Source of the DNA: Kutzneria kofuensis
GTDB taxonomy: Bacteria; Actinomycetota; Actinomycetes; Mycobacteriales; Pseudonocardiaceae
Assembly (NCBI RefSeq): GCF_014203355.1
Contig: NZ_JACHIR010000001.1
Location: 3,040,038 to 3,104,037 of the forward strand
Direction of reading: 5' to 3'
DNA: 64,000 nt
The translations under genes were made by a program, and so were the position numbers. The notes beneath the pieces were generated by a model, which worked only from the letters and a program-made list of their open reading frames with translations, ran no database searches and was not told the DNA's origin. Shown one piece after another: positions 51,275-59,907 of this stretch (positions are counted from its first letter, which is position 1; every line of letters starts with the position of its first letter).

Positions 51275-52345
51275 TCACCCGGTGGGTGGCAACCACTCCA
51301 GCCGCTGCCCGTGTCGCCCCGTCCGGGCGAGCGCCTGGGCCTGGGGATGCCCGTCCGACCAACGGACCAAACCGAGCACGCCCTCCCCCGGTTCACCCGG
51401 AAGATCATCCCGGCCGGGCATCAGCACGTGCAGCGCCGAGTCGTACGGCTCGTCGCTGGCCCACCACAGCGGCCGGCCCGCGGCCAGCTTGCCGAGCGCC
51501 GCCACGTAGTCGCCGGCCCGCTCCCCCAGCCGCAGCCCGCTGTTCACCACGACCAGCGGCAGCTCCTCGGGCAGCCGCCCGGCGGCCTCGGCCAGCCCGT
51601 CCACGGGATCGCCCGCGACCAGCTCCGGCGCCTCCTTGGCCAGCATCGTGGCGGCCACGCCCAGCCAGCGCACCCGCTCCGGCTGGTCGGCCCACACGCA
51701 CGCCTCCAGCCAGGCGAACTCGTCCGGGTCGTCGGCGTCCACCGGAGCCCGGTCCAGGCCGACCTTCGCCTTGACGGCGAGCTTCTTCGGCAGCGCGGGC
51801 GGGTCGCCGCCGAGCACGCAGTGCAGGCCGAGCGGCGTCTTGGCCGGGCCGGCGACGAACTGCCCGGCGGCGCCGGTCTGATAGCGGTAGCCGAACTTGT
51901 CCATCAGCAGCAGGAAGCCGGCGCACGAACCGACCGTCAGCAGCGCGACGGGCCCACGGGCCTGCTTGGCCGCCAGCGCCACCGCCGGGTACAGCAAGGC
52001 CGCCTTGCGTACGTCATCCGTGCGCAGGGAGCGGTTCGCCACCAACTCCCGCACCCGATCGGCCCGCTCCAGCACGAACTGCCGCCACAGCGGCCACGTG
52101 CCGTCGTCCGGGCCGGAGGCGCCGCCGAGGGTGGCGTAGTAGGCCGACAGCGGATGGATCGGGTCGGCCTGCACCAGCCGGTGCGCCGCAGCGAACAGCA
52201 GCTCCGGGTCGCGGTCGCCGAGCAGCCCCGCCACCTCGGCGTCCTCGGCCGCCCGCCCGGCCAGCAGCTGGTAGAGCGGGGACACCGCGGCGGCGTCCCC
52301 GTCGGCGAACTCACGCAGCCGGGCCGCTGCCCGCTCGGCGCTCAC
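51275..52345 (-). CDS. DUF2332 family protein
   Basis: 356 aa, GTG 52345. DUF2332 features: FAAAHRLVQADPIHPLSAYYATLGG, FVLERADRVRELVANRSLRTDDVRKAALL (in shorter pieces), LLTVGSCAGFLLLMDKFGYR and PLVVVNSGLRL. The family is seen almost only in actinobacteria and proteobacteria and has a methyltransferase-like middle (VGSCAG); function unknown. Starts 5 bases after the MaoC stop. A second DUF2332 protein is at 60883. Confidence 0.8.
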   Translation of the reverse strand: MSAERAAARLREFADGDAAAVSPLYQLLAGRAAEDAEVAGLLGDRDPELLFAAAHRLVQADPIHPLSAYYATLGGASGPDDGTWPLWRQFVLERADRVRELVANRSLRTDDVRKAALLYPAVALAAKQARGPVALLTVGSCAGFLLLMDKFGYRYQTGAAGQFVAGPAKTPLGLHCVLGGDPPALPKKLAVKAKVGLDRAPVDADDPDEFAWLEACVWADQPERVRWLGVAATMLAKEAPELVAGDPVDGLAEAAGRLPEELPLVVVNSGLRLGERAGDYVAALGKLAAGRPLWWASDEPYDSALHVLMPGRDDLPGEPGEGVLGLVRWSDGHPQAQALARTGRHGQRLEWLPPTG

Positions 52346-52349
52346 GGCG

Positions 52350-52853
52350 TCAGAGCTTCGGCTCGGGGCGGCCGGGCTGCTCGCCGCCGCGACTGTCGCC
52401 GTAGGAGCGCTTGGGCACCATCACCTTGCGCCGGTACACGCACACCACCGTCCCGTCCTGCTTGTAGCCGCGGGTCTCCACGTACACGATGCCGCGGTCG
52501 TCCTTGGACTTCGACGGAGTCTTGTCCAGCACCTCGGACTCGCCGTAGATGGTGTCGCCGTGGAAGGTCGGCGCGATGTGCCGCAGCGACTCGACCTCCA
52601 GGTTGGCGATCGCCTTGCCGGAGATGTCCGGCACCGACATGCCCAGCAGCAGCGAGTAGATGTAGTTGCCCACCACCACGTTCTTGCCGAAGTCGGTGGT
52701 CTCGCCCGCGTAGTGGGCGTCCATGTGCAGCGGGTGGTGGTTCATGGTCAGCAGGCAGAACAGGTGATCGTCGTACTCCGTGACCGTTTTGCCCGGCCAG
52801 TGCTTGTAGACCGCGCCGACCTCGAACTCCTCGAAATAACGCCCGAACTGCAC
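52350..52853 (-). CDS. MaoC-like (R)-hydratase
   Basis: 167 aa from GTG 52853, decided by GGAGGTGGAC directly upstream. Hot-dog fold: FGRYFEEFEVGAVYKHWPGK, TVTEYDDHLFCLLTMNHHPLHMD (catalytic D-x4-H) and ETTDFGKNVVVGNYIYSL. Likely hydrates or dehydrates an enoyl-CoA; similar to mesaconyl-CoA/ (R)-enoyl-CoA hydratases. Substrate unknown. Confidence 0.88.
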   Translation of the reverse strand: MQFGRYFEEFEVGAVYKHWPGKTVTEYDDHLFCLLTMNHHPLHMDAHYAGETTDFGKNVVVGNYIYSLLLGMSVPDISGKAIANLEVESLRHIAPTFHGDTIYGESEVLDKTPSKSKDDRGIVYVETRGYKQDGTVVCVYRRKVMVPKRSYGDSRGGEQPGRPEPKL

Positions 52854-52985
52854 GTCCACCTCCAGGTGTGGCCCGGACCTCGGCGGCCGGGGACGACAGT
52901 GTGGCCCCGCGAGGAGTAGTCTCTGCAACGGTGTGTGAGCGACTCCACCGCCGCACCGTCGACCTTAGGAGGTGAGGGACGCCAG

Positions 52986-53045
52986 ATGTCCAGTGCCAGT
53001 AGTAGGTACCGCGTCCCCACCGACCAGGTTCAGTCTTTCGTGTAA
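52986..53045 (+). CDS. Possible 19-aa leader peptide ahead of corA
   Basis: ORF MSSASSRYRVPTDQVQSFV with an excellent ribosome binding site (TTAGGAGGTGAGG, 7-8 bases upstream) and a TAGTCT -10 candidate at 52917-52922. It ends 59 bases before the corA ATG. Too short for the usual gene callers. A regulatory leader is a reasonable guess given known leader ORFs ahead of Mg2+ transporter genes in enterics. Confidence 0.4.
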   Translation: MSSASSRYRVPTDQVQSFV

Positions 53046-53104
53046 CGGCCTGGCCCGGCCCGGACGCGTTCGCCCTGGTTGAACCGTCCATCCCTGGAGG
53101 CCGT

Positions 53105-54190
53105 ATGCCCAGCCTGCCCTCGTTCAGCGGTCTGCGCGGACGGTCCGCCCGCACCAACGGGCGGGTCGCGCCGCCCGTCCCCGTGCCCCTGTCGGCGTAC
53201 GTCGTGGACTGCGGCGTGTACCTCGACGGAAAGCGCCTGCCCGGGCGCTGGACGCACACCGACGCGGTGCGCGAGGTGCGCAAGCGGCGCGAGGGTTTCG
53301 TCTGGATCGGCCTGTACGAGCCGGACGAGGAGCAGATCCAGGGCGTGGCCGAGACCTTCGGGCTGCACGAGCTGGCCGTGGAGGACGCGGTGCAGGCGCA
53401 CCAGCGGCCCAAGCTGGAGCGCTACGACGACACGCTGTTCATGGTGCTCAAGACGGTGCACTACATCGAGCACGACTCCCCGGACACGGCCAACGAGATC
53501 GTCGAGACCGGCGAGCTGATGGTGTTCCTGGGCAAGGACTTCGTGGTCACCGTGCGGCACGGCAAGCACGCCGGCGTCGGCACGTTGCGCCGGCAGCTGG
53601 AGGCCGATCCGGAGCGGCTGGCCATGGGCCCGGCCGCGGTGCTGCACGCGCTCGCGGACATGGCCGTCGACTCCTATCTCGCGGTCACCGAGGCCATCGA
53701 GGACGACATCGACGAGATGGAGGCGCGCGTGTTCGCGCCGCGCACCACCGTCGACGCCGAGCAGATCTACCTGATGAAGCGGGAGGTGCTGGAGCTGCGG
53801 CGCGCGGTGATGCCGCTCGCGGTGCCGCTGCGCCGGCTGTCCGAGGGCTACATCACGCTGGTGCCCGAGGACGTCCGCTCCTACTTCCGGGACGTCGAGG
53901 ACCACCTGACCACGGTGTCCGAGCACGTCGCCGGCTTCGACGAACTGCTCACCACGCTGATCGACGCGGCCCTGGCCAAGATCACGCTGCAGCAGAACAT
54001 GGACATGCGCAAGATCACCGCCTGGGCCGCGATCATCTCGGTGCCGACCATGATCGCCGGCATCTACGGCATGAACTTCGACGACATGCCGGAGCTGCAC
54101 TGGCGATTCGGCTATCCGATCGTGGTCGGCGTCATCGTGCTCAGTTGTCTGCTGCTCTACCGAATACTCCGCCGCAACCGCTGGCTGTGA
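53105..54190 (+). CDS. corA: CorA-type magnesium/cobalt transporter
   Basis: 361 aa, ATG 53105 with TGGAGG 7 bases upstream. Large cytoplasmic N-terminal domain (FVWIGLYEPDEEQIQGVAE), long stalk helix (RREV-type LMKREVLELRRAVMPL) and two C-terminal helices with the pore signature YGMNF just after the first (IISVPTMIAGIYGMNF). C-terminal RRNRWL is the basic ring end. Moves Mg2+ into the cell down its gradient. A tiny membrane protein gene follows after 32 bases. Confidence 0.95.
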   Translation: MPSLPSFSGLRGRSARTNGRVAPPVPVPLSAYVVDCGVYLDGKRLPGRWTHTDAVREVRKRREGFVWIGLYEPDEEQIQGVAETFGLHELAVEDAVQAHQRPKLERYDDTLFMVLKTVHYIEHDSPDTANEIVETGELMVFLGKDFVVTVRHGKHAGVGTLRRQLEADPERLAMGPAAVLHALADMAVDSYLAVTEAIEDDIDEMEARVFAPRTTVDAEQIYLMKREVLELRRAVMPLAVPLRRLSEGYITLVPEDVRSYFRDVEDHLTTVSEHVAGFDELLTTLIDAALAKITLQQNMDMRKITAWAAIISVPTMIAGIYGMNFDDMPELHWRFGYPIVVGVIVLSCLLLYRILRRNRWL

Positions 54191-54222
54191 CCTCACCCAT
54201 CTGAGCGACCGGAGACCCCGTC

Positions 54223-54318
54223 ATGTCCAAGATCTTGAGCAACCCGCTGTTCTGGGTCCTCACCGCGGTTCTGCTGTGGCTGGCGACCATCACCCTGATC
54301 ATCGCCCGCCAGGGCTGA
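54223..54318 (+). CDS. 31-aa single-helix membrane protein
   Basis: MSKILSNPLFWVLTAVLLWL then ATITLIIARQG, ATG 54223 with GGAGA upstream, 32 bases after corA and before its terminator. One membrane helix (about 8-28). Too short for usual callers. May be an accessory of CorA in the manner of small transporter-bound proteins; unproved. Confidence 0.55.
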   Translation: MSKILSNPLFWVLTAVLLWLATITLIIARQG

Positions 54319-54341
54319 CCACTTTCCCTTGGCGCTCAACG

Positions 54342-54366
54342 ATTTCCCGCCGGACCGGCGGGAAAT
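54342..54366 (+). terminator. Terminator of the corA unit
   Basis: ATTTCCCGCC / GGCGGGAAAT with a 5-nt loop, 23 bases after the small ORF. Confidence 0.75.
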
Positions 54367-54419
54367 AGTCGAGCCGTACTCGGTGCATCCAGCGCGCCGC
54401 CGGCACGTCTTCTCTCATG

Positions 54420-54438
54420 TCGGACCAACCGGGTCCGA
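54420..54438. promoter_or_regulatory. Inverted repeat ahead of propeller gene 1
   Basis: TCGGACC-AACCG-GGTCCGA, perfect 7-bp arms, 19 bases upstream of the ATG at 54458. Could be an operator or a leader hairpin for the array. Confidence 0.4.
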
Positions 54439-54457
54439 ACATTGAGGGGGAAACCCG

Positions 54458-55447
54458 ATGCTGCGCAACAAGTTCCGCATGGTCCTGCCGGTCGCGCTCG
54501 CCGCCGCCACCGCGGCGCTGACCATGGCCTCGCCCGCACAGGCCGCCGGCGACAACCCCGGTGACATGCAGCTGATCACCTCCGACGGCGTCGACCTCTC
54601 GCACACCATCCGCGACTTCTGGGGGAACTGGCAGCAGTTCGGCCACCTCGGTGGGTACACGGCCGTGCACGAGTTGACCTCGACCTACCACTTCGGTGAG
54701 GAGAACGCGTTCTTCCTGCACGACAACAACCAGCTGGCGCACCTGATCCGGCACAACAACGGTCAGTGGAACACGCTCGCCTCGGCGCCCGACGGCGCCG
54801 GCGTGATCCAGCTCACCAGCACCGACGTCGACGGCCACCTGACGCTGGTCGCGGTGCGCAACGGGACCGTGCAGACGACGCGCGAGAACACCGACGGCAC
54901 CTGGGCCGCTTGGACGGACGTCCCCACCGATGGCCACGGCGTGGTCGACGTCGCGGCCGTCGCGGAGGGCGGCACGCTCAAGGTTGTCGAACTCGATCAG
55001 GACTTCCGCCACATCGGCGAGTTCGAACGCTCCCCGAACGGCACGTGGACGTCCGACGGCTGGACGTGGATCGCCCCTGACTCGGGCATGTCGGCCCTCT
55101 CGATCGCCGCGGCCCAGGTCGACAACACGCTGCACGTCGCCGCAGTGGAGACCGACGGCTTCACCAACGCCGTCTACCACACGGTCCGGCCCGACAACGG
55201 CCAGTGGCAGACGCTGCCCGGGAACCTCACCGGCCCGATCAGCGACCACACCGCCGGCGCTCCCTGGTATGTCGCCGTCGCGCCGTGGGAAGGCGCACTA
55301 CAGCTGGTCTACAGCGCGAACAACGGCGACCTGAAGCACACCATTCGCCACACGGACGGCACCTGGCAGAGCTGGGGCTTGGTGCAGGCCGCGGCCGGCA
55401 ACGTCACCGCCGGTCCGGTGACCATGGCCACCAACCCGCTCGGCTGA
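54458..55447 (+). CDS. Secreted six-repeat propeller-like protein, array member 1
   Basis: 329 aa with signal peptide (MLRNKFRMVLPVALAAATAA, cut near AQAA). Six repeats of 45-50 aa, each with the pattern L-x-H-T-x-R-x(2)-D-G-x-W: LSHTIRDFWGNWQQFG, LAHLIRHNNGQWN, TTRENTDGTWAAW, GEFERSPNGTW, VYHTVRPDNGQWQ, LKHTIRHTDGTWQSWG. The regular Trp ends and Asp-Gly turns suggest a beta-propeller, perhaps lectin-like. No catalytic motif. Closest to member 4 (shared FWGNWQQFGH, YHFGEE). Ribosome site GAGGGGG. Confidence 0.75.
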   Translation: MLRNKFRMVLPVALAAATAALTMASPAQAAGDNPGDMQLITSDGVDLSHTIRDFWGNWQQFGHLGGYTAVHELTSTYHFGEENAFFLHDNNQLAHLIRHNNGQWNTLASAPDGAGVIQLTSTDVDGHLTLVAVRNGTVQTTRENTDGTWAAWTDVPTDGHGVVDVAAVAEGGTLKVVELDQDFRHIGEFERSPNGTWTSDGWTWIAPDSGMSALSIAAAQVDNTLHVAAVETDGFTNAVYHTVRPDNGQWQTLPGNLTGPISDHTAGAPWYVAVAPWEGALQLVYSANNGDLKHTIRHTDGTWQSWGLVQAAAGNVTAGPVTMATNPLG

Positions 55448-55587
55448 CGCGGTCCGTGACGCCTGCCGTCCGCCGGCTCGGCCCCGCCGTCCCGGTGGGA
55501 AAAAAATGGACCAGACCAGCTGGCAACCGAACGAGTCCCGATCACGTCTCCTTTCCGTCAGACCACCACACAAGGGGGAAGAAAGTC

Positions 55588-56595
55588 ATGCAGCGCAACG
55601 GAATCCGACTGCTCGCACCGGTCGCACTGGCAGCGGTCGCCACGGTCGGCCTGTCCGTTCTGGGGGGCGCGTCCGCACAGGCCGACACGCCGGGAACCGC
55701 CCAGCTGGTGACCATCGACCAGCAGGGCGACCTGGAGCACACCGTCCGCTCCGCGAACGGCGCCTGGCAGCCGCAGCTCGGCCAGCTTTCCGGCTACCAC
55801 AACGTTTCCGCGCTCACGTCGGTGATTCGGGCCGGTGAGGACAACATCTTCGTGCAGTACGACAACGGCTCCGGGCCGCAGCTGGGCCACCTGGTCCGGC
55901 ACGCCGACGGCACGTGGGACACCGCGGCGCAGACGCCGCCCACCCGCGCCGCGGCCCAGGAACTGAGCGTGACGAGCATCAACGGCCGGCTGGCCCTGGT
56001 GCGCCTGGACGCGTCGGGCACCCCCGAGGCCGCCGAGGAGAACGACGCCTACGGGAACTTCGGGCAGTGGTACCCGGTGCCGACCGACGGCCACAAGCTC
56101 CGGTCGATCGCTGCCGCCGGCGTCGGCGCCAGCACCACGCTGCGCGTGGTGGAGCTGACCGACGACGGCAAGTCCATCGGCGTGGCCGACGGCTCGCTCG
56201 GCGGCTGGACCACCGGCCGCTGGACGCCGAGCACGTCGAACCCGAACCTCAGCGCCACCCGGGTGGCCGCGGCCCAGGTCGCCGGGCAGCTCCAGGTCGC
56301 CGACGTGGTCAAGTCCGACACCAACGCGGACGCGATTCCGTCGGTCTGGCACGGGATTCTCGGCGACGCCGGCTGGTCCGGCTTCAACTCCGTGCCCGGC
56401 GTGTACGGCCGGCCGTACCACGTCGCGATGACCGCTGCCGGCAACGACATGCAGCTGGCCTACACCACCGAGGACGGCGGCCTGTTCCACACCGTCCGGC
56501 ACACCGCCGACGGCAGCTGGCAGCAGGACGCGGCCATGGTGCCGGGCTCCGCGAACAAGGCGCTCGGCGGCTGGGTGTCCATCGCCGGCGTCTGA
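55588..56595 (+). CDS. Secreted six-repeat propeller-like protein, array member 2
   Basis: 335 aa from ATG 55588 (AGGGGGAAG upstream); signal peptide MQRNGIRLLAPVALAAVATV ... GASAQAD. Repeats include LEHTVRSANGAWQPQLG, LGHLVRHADGTWD, a degenerate middle (NDAYGNFGQWYPVPTDG, GSLGGWTTGRW) and LFHTVRHTADGSWQQD. The most diverged member in the centre. Same length, order and C-terminal SIAG as the others. Function unknown. Confidence 0.72.
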   Translation: MQRNGIRLLAPVALAAVATVGLSVLGGASAQADTPGTAQLVTIDQQGDLEHTVRSANGAWQPQLGQLSGYHNVSALTSVIRAGEDNIFVQYDNGSGPQLGHLVRHADGTWDTAAQTPPTRAAAQELSVTSINGRLALVRLDASGTPEAAEENDAYGNFGQWYPVPTDGHKLRSIAAAGVGASTTLRVVELTDDGKSIGVADGSLGGWTTGRWTPSTSNPNLSATRVAAAQVAGQLQVADVVKSDTNADAIPSVWHGILGDAGWSGFNSVPGVYGRPYHVAMTAAGNDMQLAYTTEDGGLFHTVRHTADGSWQQDAAMVPGSANKALGGWVSIAGV

Positions 56596-56649
56596 TCAAC
56601 AAACCGAGTACTGCTCCACAGAACCATCCGACAAGGGGAGGGATCGGAA

Positions 56650-57684
56650 GTGTTCACCACCAAGATTCGTGCGGCGGCCACCATGGCACTCGCCGCGACG
56701 GCGGCACTGGCCGTCGCGGGCTTCGCCCAGGCGGCGCCGCTCCAGCCGCACGCGGCGGACCCGAACGACGTGCAGGTCGTCACCACCGACGGCAACAGCA
56801 GCCTGGTGCACACCATCCGCCACGGCGACGGCACCTGGCAGAGCTTCGGTCGGATCGGCAACTACGACGGTGTCAGCGGCCTGACCTCCACGCTGGTCAA
56901 CGGCGAGGAGAACATCTTCTTCCAGCACAGCACCGCCAAGGGCAAGATGCTGGCGCACCTCGTGCGGCACGCCGACGGCACCTGGAACATGGACGCGTCC
57001 ACCCCGGCGCTGCCGGCCGGGACGACCGTGGACAACCTCGCGGTCACTACCGTCAGCAACCAGATCAACCTGGTCCGCCGCAGCGGCAACGACGTGCAGC
57101 TGTCCACGCTGGGCGCCGACGGCGTGTGGTCGGCGTGGTCGGCCGTGCCCACCGACGGTCGGGCGCTGCGCGGCCTGTCCGCCGCCGCCTCGCAGGAGAA
57201 CGACTACCTCAACGTCGTCGAGCTCACCGCCGACGGCAAAACCGTCGTGGAGTACGTCCGCAACGGCGACGGCACCTGGACGGCCGGCAACGCGACGCCG
57301 TCCGACCCCAACGGGTACGGCGTGGCCACCGAGGTCAGCGCCGCGATGGTGGGCCAGGACCTCCAGGTCGCGGCCGTCGAGATCGACCGCACCTTCCCGG
57401 AGGTCTTCCACACGGTCCTGCACCACAACACCAACGCCTGGGACCCGTTCCGCCAACTCGTCGGCGCGGTGGGCGTCAGCTACGGCAGCCCGGCGCACGT
57501 GGCCATCACCAACGCCCCGAACGCCTTCCTGCCCACGCTCCAGCTCGTCTACACCACGAGCGACGGCGACATGTACCACACCATCCGCGACTACAACGGC
57601 AACTGGCAGCCGCTGGGCAACGTGGAGAACGCGGCCGGCAACGTGACCGCCGGCCAGGTCAGCATCGCCGGTCAGAACTTCTGA
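56650..57684 (+). CDS. Secreted six-repeat propeller-like protein, array member 3
   Basis: 344 aa, GTG 56650 (GGGGAGGGATCG before it). Signal peptide MFTTKIRAAATMALAATAAL, cut near AQAAP. Repeats: LVHTIRHGDGTWQSFGRIG, LAHLVRHADGTWN, DGVWSAWSAVPTDGR, VEYVRNGDGTW, VFHTVLHHNTNAWDPF, MYHTIRDYNGNWQPLG. Ends in AAGNVTAGQVSIAG. Closest to member 5 (both have TLVNGEEN). No Cys apart from none in the mature part that I can see. Confidence 0.75.
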   Translation: MFTTKIRAAATMALAATAALAVAGFAQAAPLQPHAADPNDVQVVTTDGNSSLVHTIRHGDGTWQSFGRIGNYDGVSGLTSTLVNGEENIFFQHSTAKGKMLAHLVRHADGTWNMDASTPALPAGTTVDNLAVTTVSNQINLVRRSGNDVQLSTLGADGVWSAWSAVPTDGRALRGLSAAASQENDYLNVVELTADGKTVVEYVRNGDGTWTAGNATPSDPNGYGVATEVSAAMVGQDLQVAAVEIDRTFPEVFHTVLHHNTNAWDPFRQLVGAVGVSYGSPAHVAITNAPNAFLPTLQLVYTTSDGDMYHTIRDYNGNWQPLGNVENAAGNVTAGQVSIAGQNF

Positions 57685-57719
57685 TCCGCCACAAACTCAG
57701 CAGGGGGGAACGAACCATC

Positions 57720-58694
57720 ATGAAGACCACGAAGCTGGTGCTGCCGCTGGTGCTGGCCGCGACGGCGGCGCTGGGCCTCATGCAGGCGGCGCAAGCCACG
57801 CCGGCGCCCGAGGGGGAGGTGCAGCTGCTGACCACGGACGGCAACAGCGGCCTGGCCCACACCGTCCGCGGTTTCTGGGGGAACTGGCAGCAGTTCGGCC
57901 ACATCGACGGCTACAACGGCGTGACGGCCATGGCCTCGATCTACCACTTCGGCGAGGAGCACGCGTTCGTCCAGCACGACGGCGGGCAGCTCTCACACCT
58001 CGTCCGGCACCAGGACGGCAACTGGGACTACCAGGCCTCGACGCCGGCCGGTGACAAGCTGGACGGCCTGTCCGCCACCGACTACCAGAACCACCTCACG
58101 TTGGTGGGGCTGCGGGGCGGGAACGTCCAGATGACGAGCCAGCAGGACGACGGCTCCTGGGCGCCGTGGACCGCCGTGCCCTCCGACGGCAGGAGCATCC
58201 GCAGCGTCGCCGTGGTCAACGACGGCGTCGAGCTCAAGGTCGTCGAGCTGGCCGCCGACGGCAAGGCCGTGGGCGAGTTCGAGCGGTCGGAGGGCAACCA
58301 GTGGTCGAAGGGCAACTGGCAGGCGGCCAACCAGGATCCGGGGGCGGTCGCCTCCGAGATCTCCGCGGCCTACGTGGCCGGCCAGCTCCAGGTCGCCGCG
58401 GTGGAGACCCGCGGCGGCTTCACCGAGGTGGACCACGCCACGATGACGGACAGCGGCGGCTGGAGCATCTTCCGGTCCCTCACCTACGCGATCGGAGTCT
58501 TCTACGGCAACGCCGTGCACGTCGCGGTGGTGCCGTGGGTGGGCGCCCTGCAGCTGGCCTACAGCACCAGCGACGGCCGGCTGTACCACACCGTCCGGTA
58601 CGAGAACGGCAACTGGCAGAGCTGGGGTGACGTGGAAGGCGCCGCCGGCAACATCACCGCCGGCCCATTGACCATGGCCTCGGCCACCTCCTGA
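57720..58694 (+). CDS. Secreted six-repeat propeller-like protein, array member 4
   Basis: 324 aa, ATG 57720 (GGGGGGAACG upstream, 36 bases after member 3). Signal peptide MKTTKLVLPLVLAATAALGL, cut near AQATP. Clearest repeats: LAHTVRGFWGNWQQFG (about 43-58), LSHLVRHQDGNWD, TSQQDDGSWAPWTAV, GEFERSEGNQWS, VDHATMTDSGGWSIF, LYHTVRYENGNWQSWG, ending AAGNITAGPLTMA. Blades of about 47 aa. Followed by the only terminator inside the array. Confidence 0.75.
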   Translation: MKTTKLVLPLVLAATAALGLMQAAQATPAPEGEVQLLTTDGNSGLAHTVRGFWGNWQQFGHIDGYNGVTAMASIYHFGEEHAFVQHDGGQLSHLVRHQDGNWDYQASTPAGDKLDGLSATDYQNHLTLVGLRGGNVQMTSQQDDGSWAPWTAVPSDGRSIRSVAVVNDGVELKVVELAADGKAVGEFERSEGNQWSKGNWQAANQDPGAVASEISAAYVAGQLQVAAVETRGGFTEVDHATMTDSGGWSIFRSLTYAIGVFYGNAVHVAVVPWVGALQLAYSTSDGRLYHTVRYENGNWQSWGDVEGAAGNITAGPLTMASATS

Positions 58695-58710
58695 CCCGGG
58701 GGGGAGGAGG

Positions 58711-58741
58711 AACGCCCGTCGTCACGGTGACGGCGGGCGTT
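58711..58741 (+). terminator. Terminator between array members 4 and 5
   Basis: AACGCCCGTCGTCA / TGACGGCGGGCGTT with a 3-nt loop and one G-U pair, 17 bases after the member 4 stop, followed by TTCG. Splits the array into at least two transcripts. Confidence 0.8.
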
Positions 58742-58817
58742 TCGCCGCTTTCGGGCAACCTGAGCCGCCTCGGCGGCGTGTAGAGGGAGATCACACCGAA
58801 TCGGGGAGGGAAACGGA

Positions 58818-59840
58818 GTGAGAACCAGGATGACCGCCGGCGCGGTGCTCGTGGCGGCAACGGCGCTGGCATTCGGCCCGGCAGCCCAGGCGGCACCGGC
58901 CAAGCCGAACGCCGCGAACCCGCTCGACGTGCAGATCGTGACCACGGACGGCTACAACAGCCTGGCGCACACGATCCGGCACGGCGACGGCAGCTGGCAG
59001 AGCTTCGGCCGGCTCGACGGCCGCACCGGTGTCACCGCCTTGACATCCACGCTGGTCAACGGCGAGGAGAACGTGTTCTTCCAGGAGAGCGGCGGGCCGA
59101 ACCCGCCGCGGCTGACCCATCTCGTCCGGCACGCGGACGGCACCTGGAACCTCGACGCCTCGGTGCCGGCGTGGCCGGACGGCGTGTCGTCGGCGGAGAG
59201 CCTGGCGGCAACCACGGGCCAGGGCCGGCTGAGCCTGGTGCTGCTGCAGGGTGGCGTGCCGCAACTGTCCACATTGGGCAGTGACGGCGTGTGGTCGGCG
59301 TGGTCGCCGGTGCCCACCGGCGGCCGCTGGGTGCACCGCATCGCCGCCACCGGCGACAGCAACACGACGACCGTCGTCGAGCTCAACATGGACAGCCAGA
59401 CCGTGACCTCCTTCGTCCGGGGCTTCAAGGACCAGTGGTCGGGCGGCAGCAGCACGCCGGCCAACCCGAACCCGAACGCCTACGCGGTCGAGATCAGCGC
59501 CGCCCAGGTGGGAGCCGATCTGCAGGTGGCGGCCATCGAGTGGGAAGGCGGATTCCCGTCGGTCTACCACTCGGTCAAGCACCGGGACACCGGCTGGGAC
59601 CCGTTCCGCAACCTGACCGGCGCGCTGCCGGCGGTCTACGGCGAGCCGTTGCACGTGGCCATCACCTACTACCCGGCGCCCTTCGACGACGAGCTGCAAC
59701 TCGTCTACACGACGGCCACGGACGGGATGTACCACACCATCCGGCACGCCAACGGCAGCTGGCAGCCGCTGGGTGACGTGGAGGGCGCGGCCGGCAACGT
59801 GACCGCCGGCCAGGTCACCATCGCCGGCTACACCCGCTGA
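58818..59840 (+). CDS. Secreted six-repeat propeller-like protein, array member 5
   Basis: 340 aa from GTG 58818 (GGGGAGGG upstream; ATG 58830 is possible). Short signal peptide MRTRMTAGAVLVAATALAFG ... AQAAP. Repeats LAHTIRHGDGSWQSFGRLD, LTHLVRHADGTWN, DGVWSAWSPVPTGGR, FVRGFKDQW, VYHSVKHRDTGWDPF, MYHTIRHANGSWQPLG. Nearly the same arrangement as member 3, including NGEEN and WDPFR-N/Q-L. Ends AAGNVTAGQVTIAG. Confidence 0.75.
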   Translation: MRTRMTAGAVLVAATALAFGPAAQAAPAKPNAANPLDVQIVTTDGYNSLAHTIRHGDGSWQSFGRLDGRTGVTALTSTLVNGEENVFFQESGGPNPPRLTHLVRHADGTWNLDASVPAWPDGVSSAESLAATTGQGRLSLVLLQGGVPQLSTLGSDGVWSAWSPVPTGGRWVHRIAATGDSNTTTVVELNMDSQTVTSFVRGFKDQWSGGSSTPANPNPNAYAVEISAAQVGADLQVAAIEWEGGFPSVYHSVKHRDTGWDPFRNLTGALPAVYGEPLHVAITYYPAPFDDELQLVYTTATDGMYHTIRHANGSWQPLGDVEGAAGNVTAGQVTIAGYTR

Positions 59841-59907
59841 GGCAACCTCGGACGGCGGCCGGGCGTGAACGATTCGAGGCAGTTTTTCGGGGAGGGGAAA
59901 CACAGTC

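Noticed and set aside
55506-55525. TGGACCAGACCA between propeller genes 1 and 2 as a DasR operator
   Set aside because: Half-sites run in a mixed direction and the centre is not palindromic; similarity to dre is partial and could be chance.
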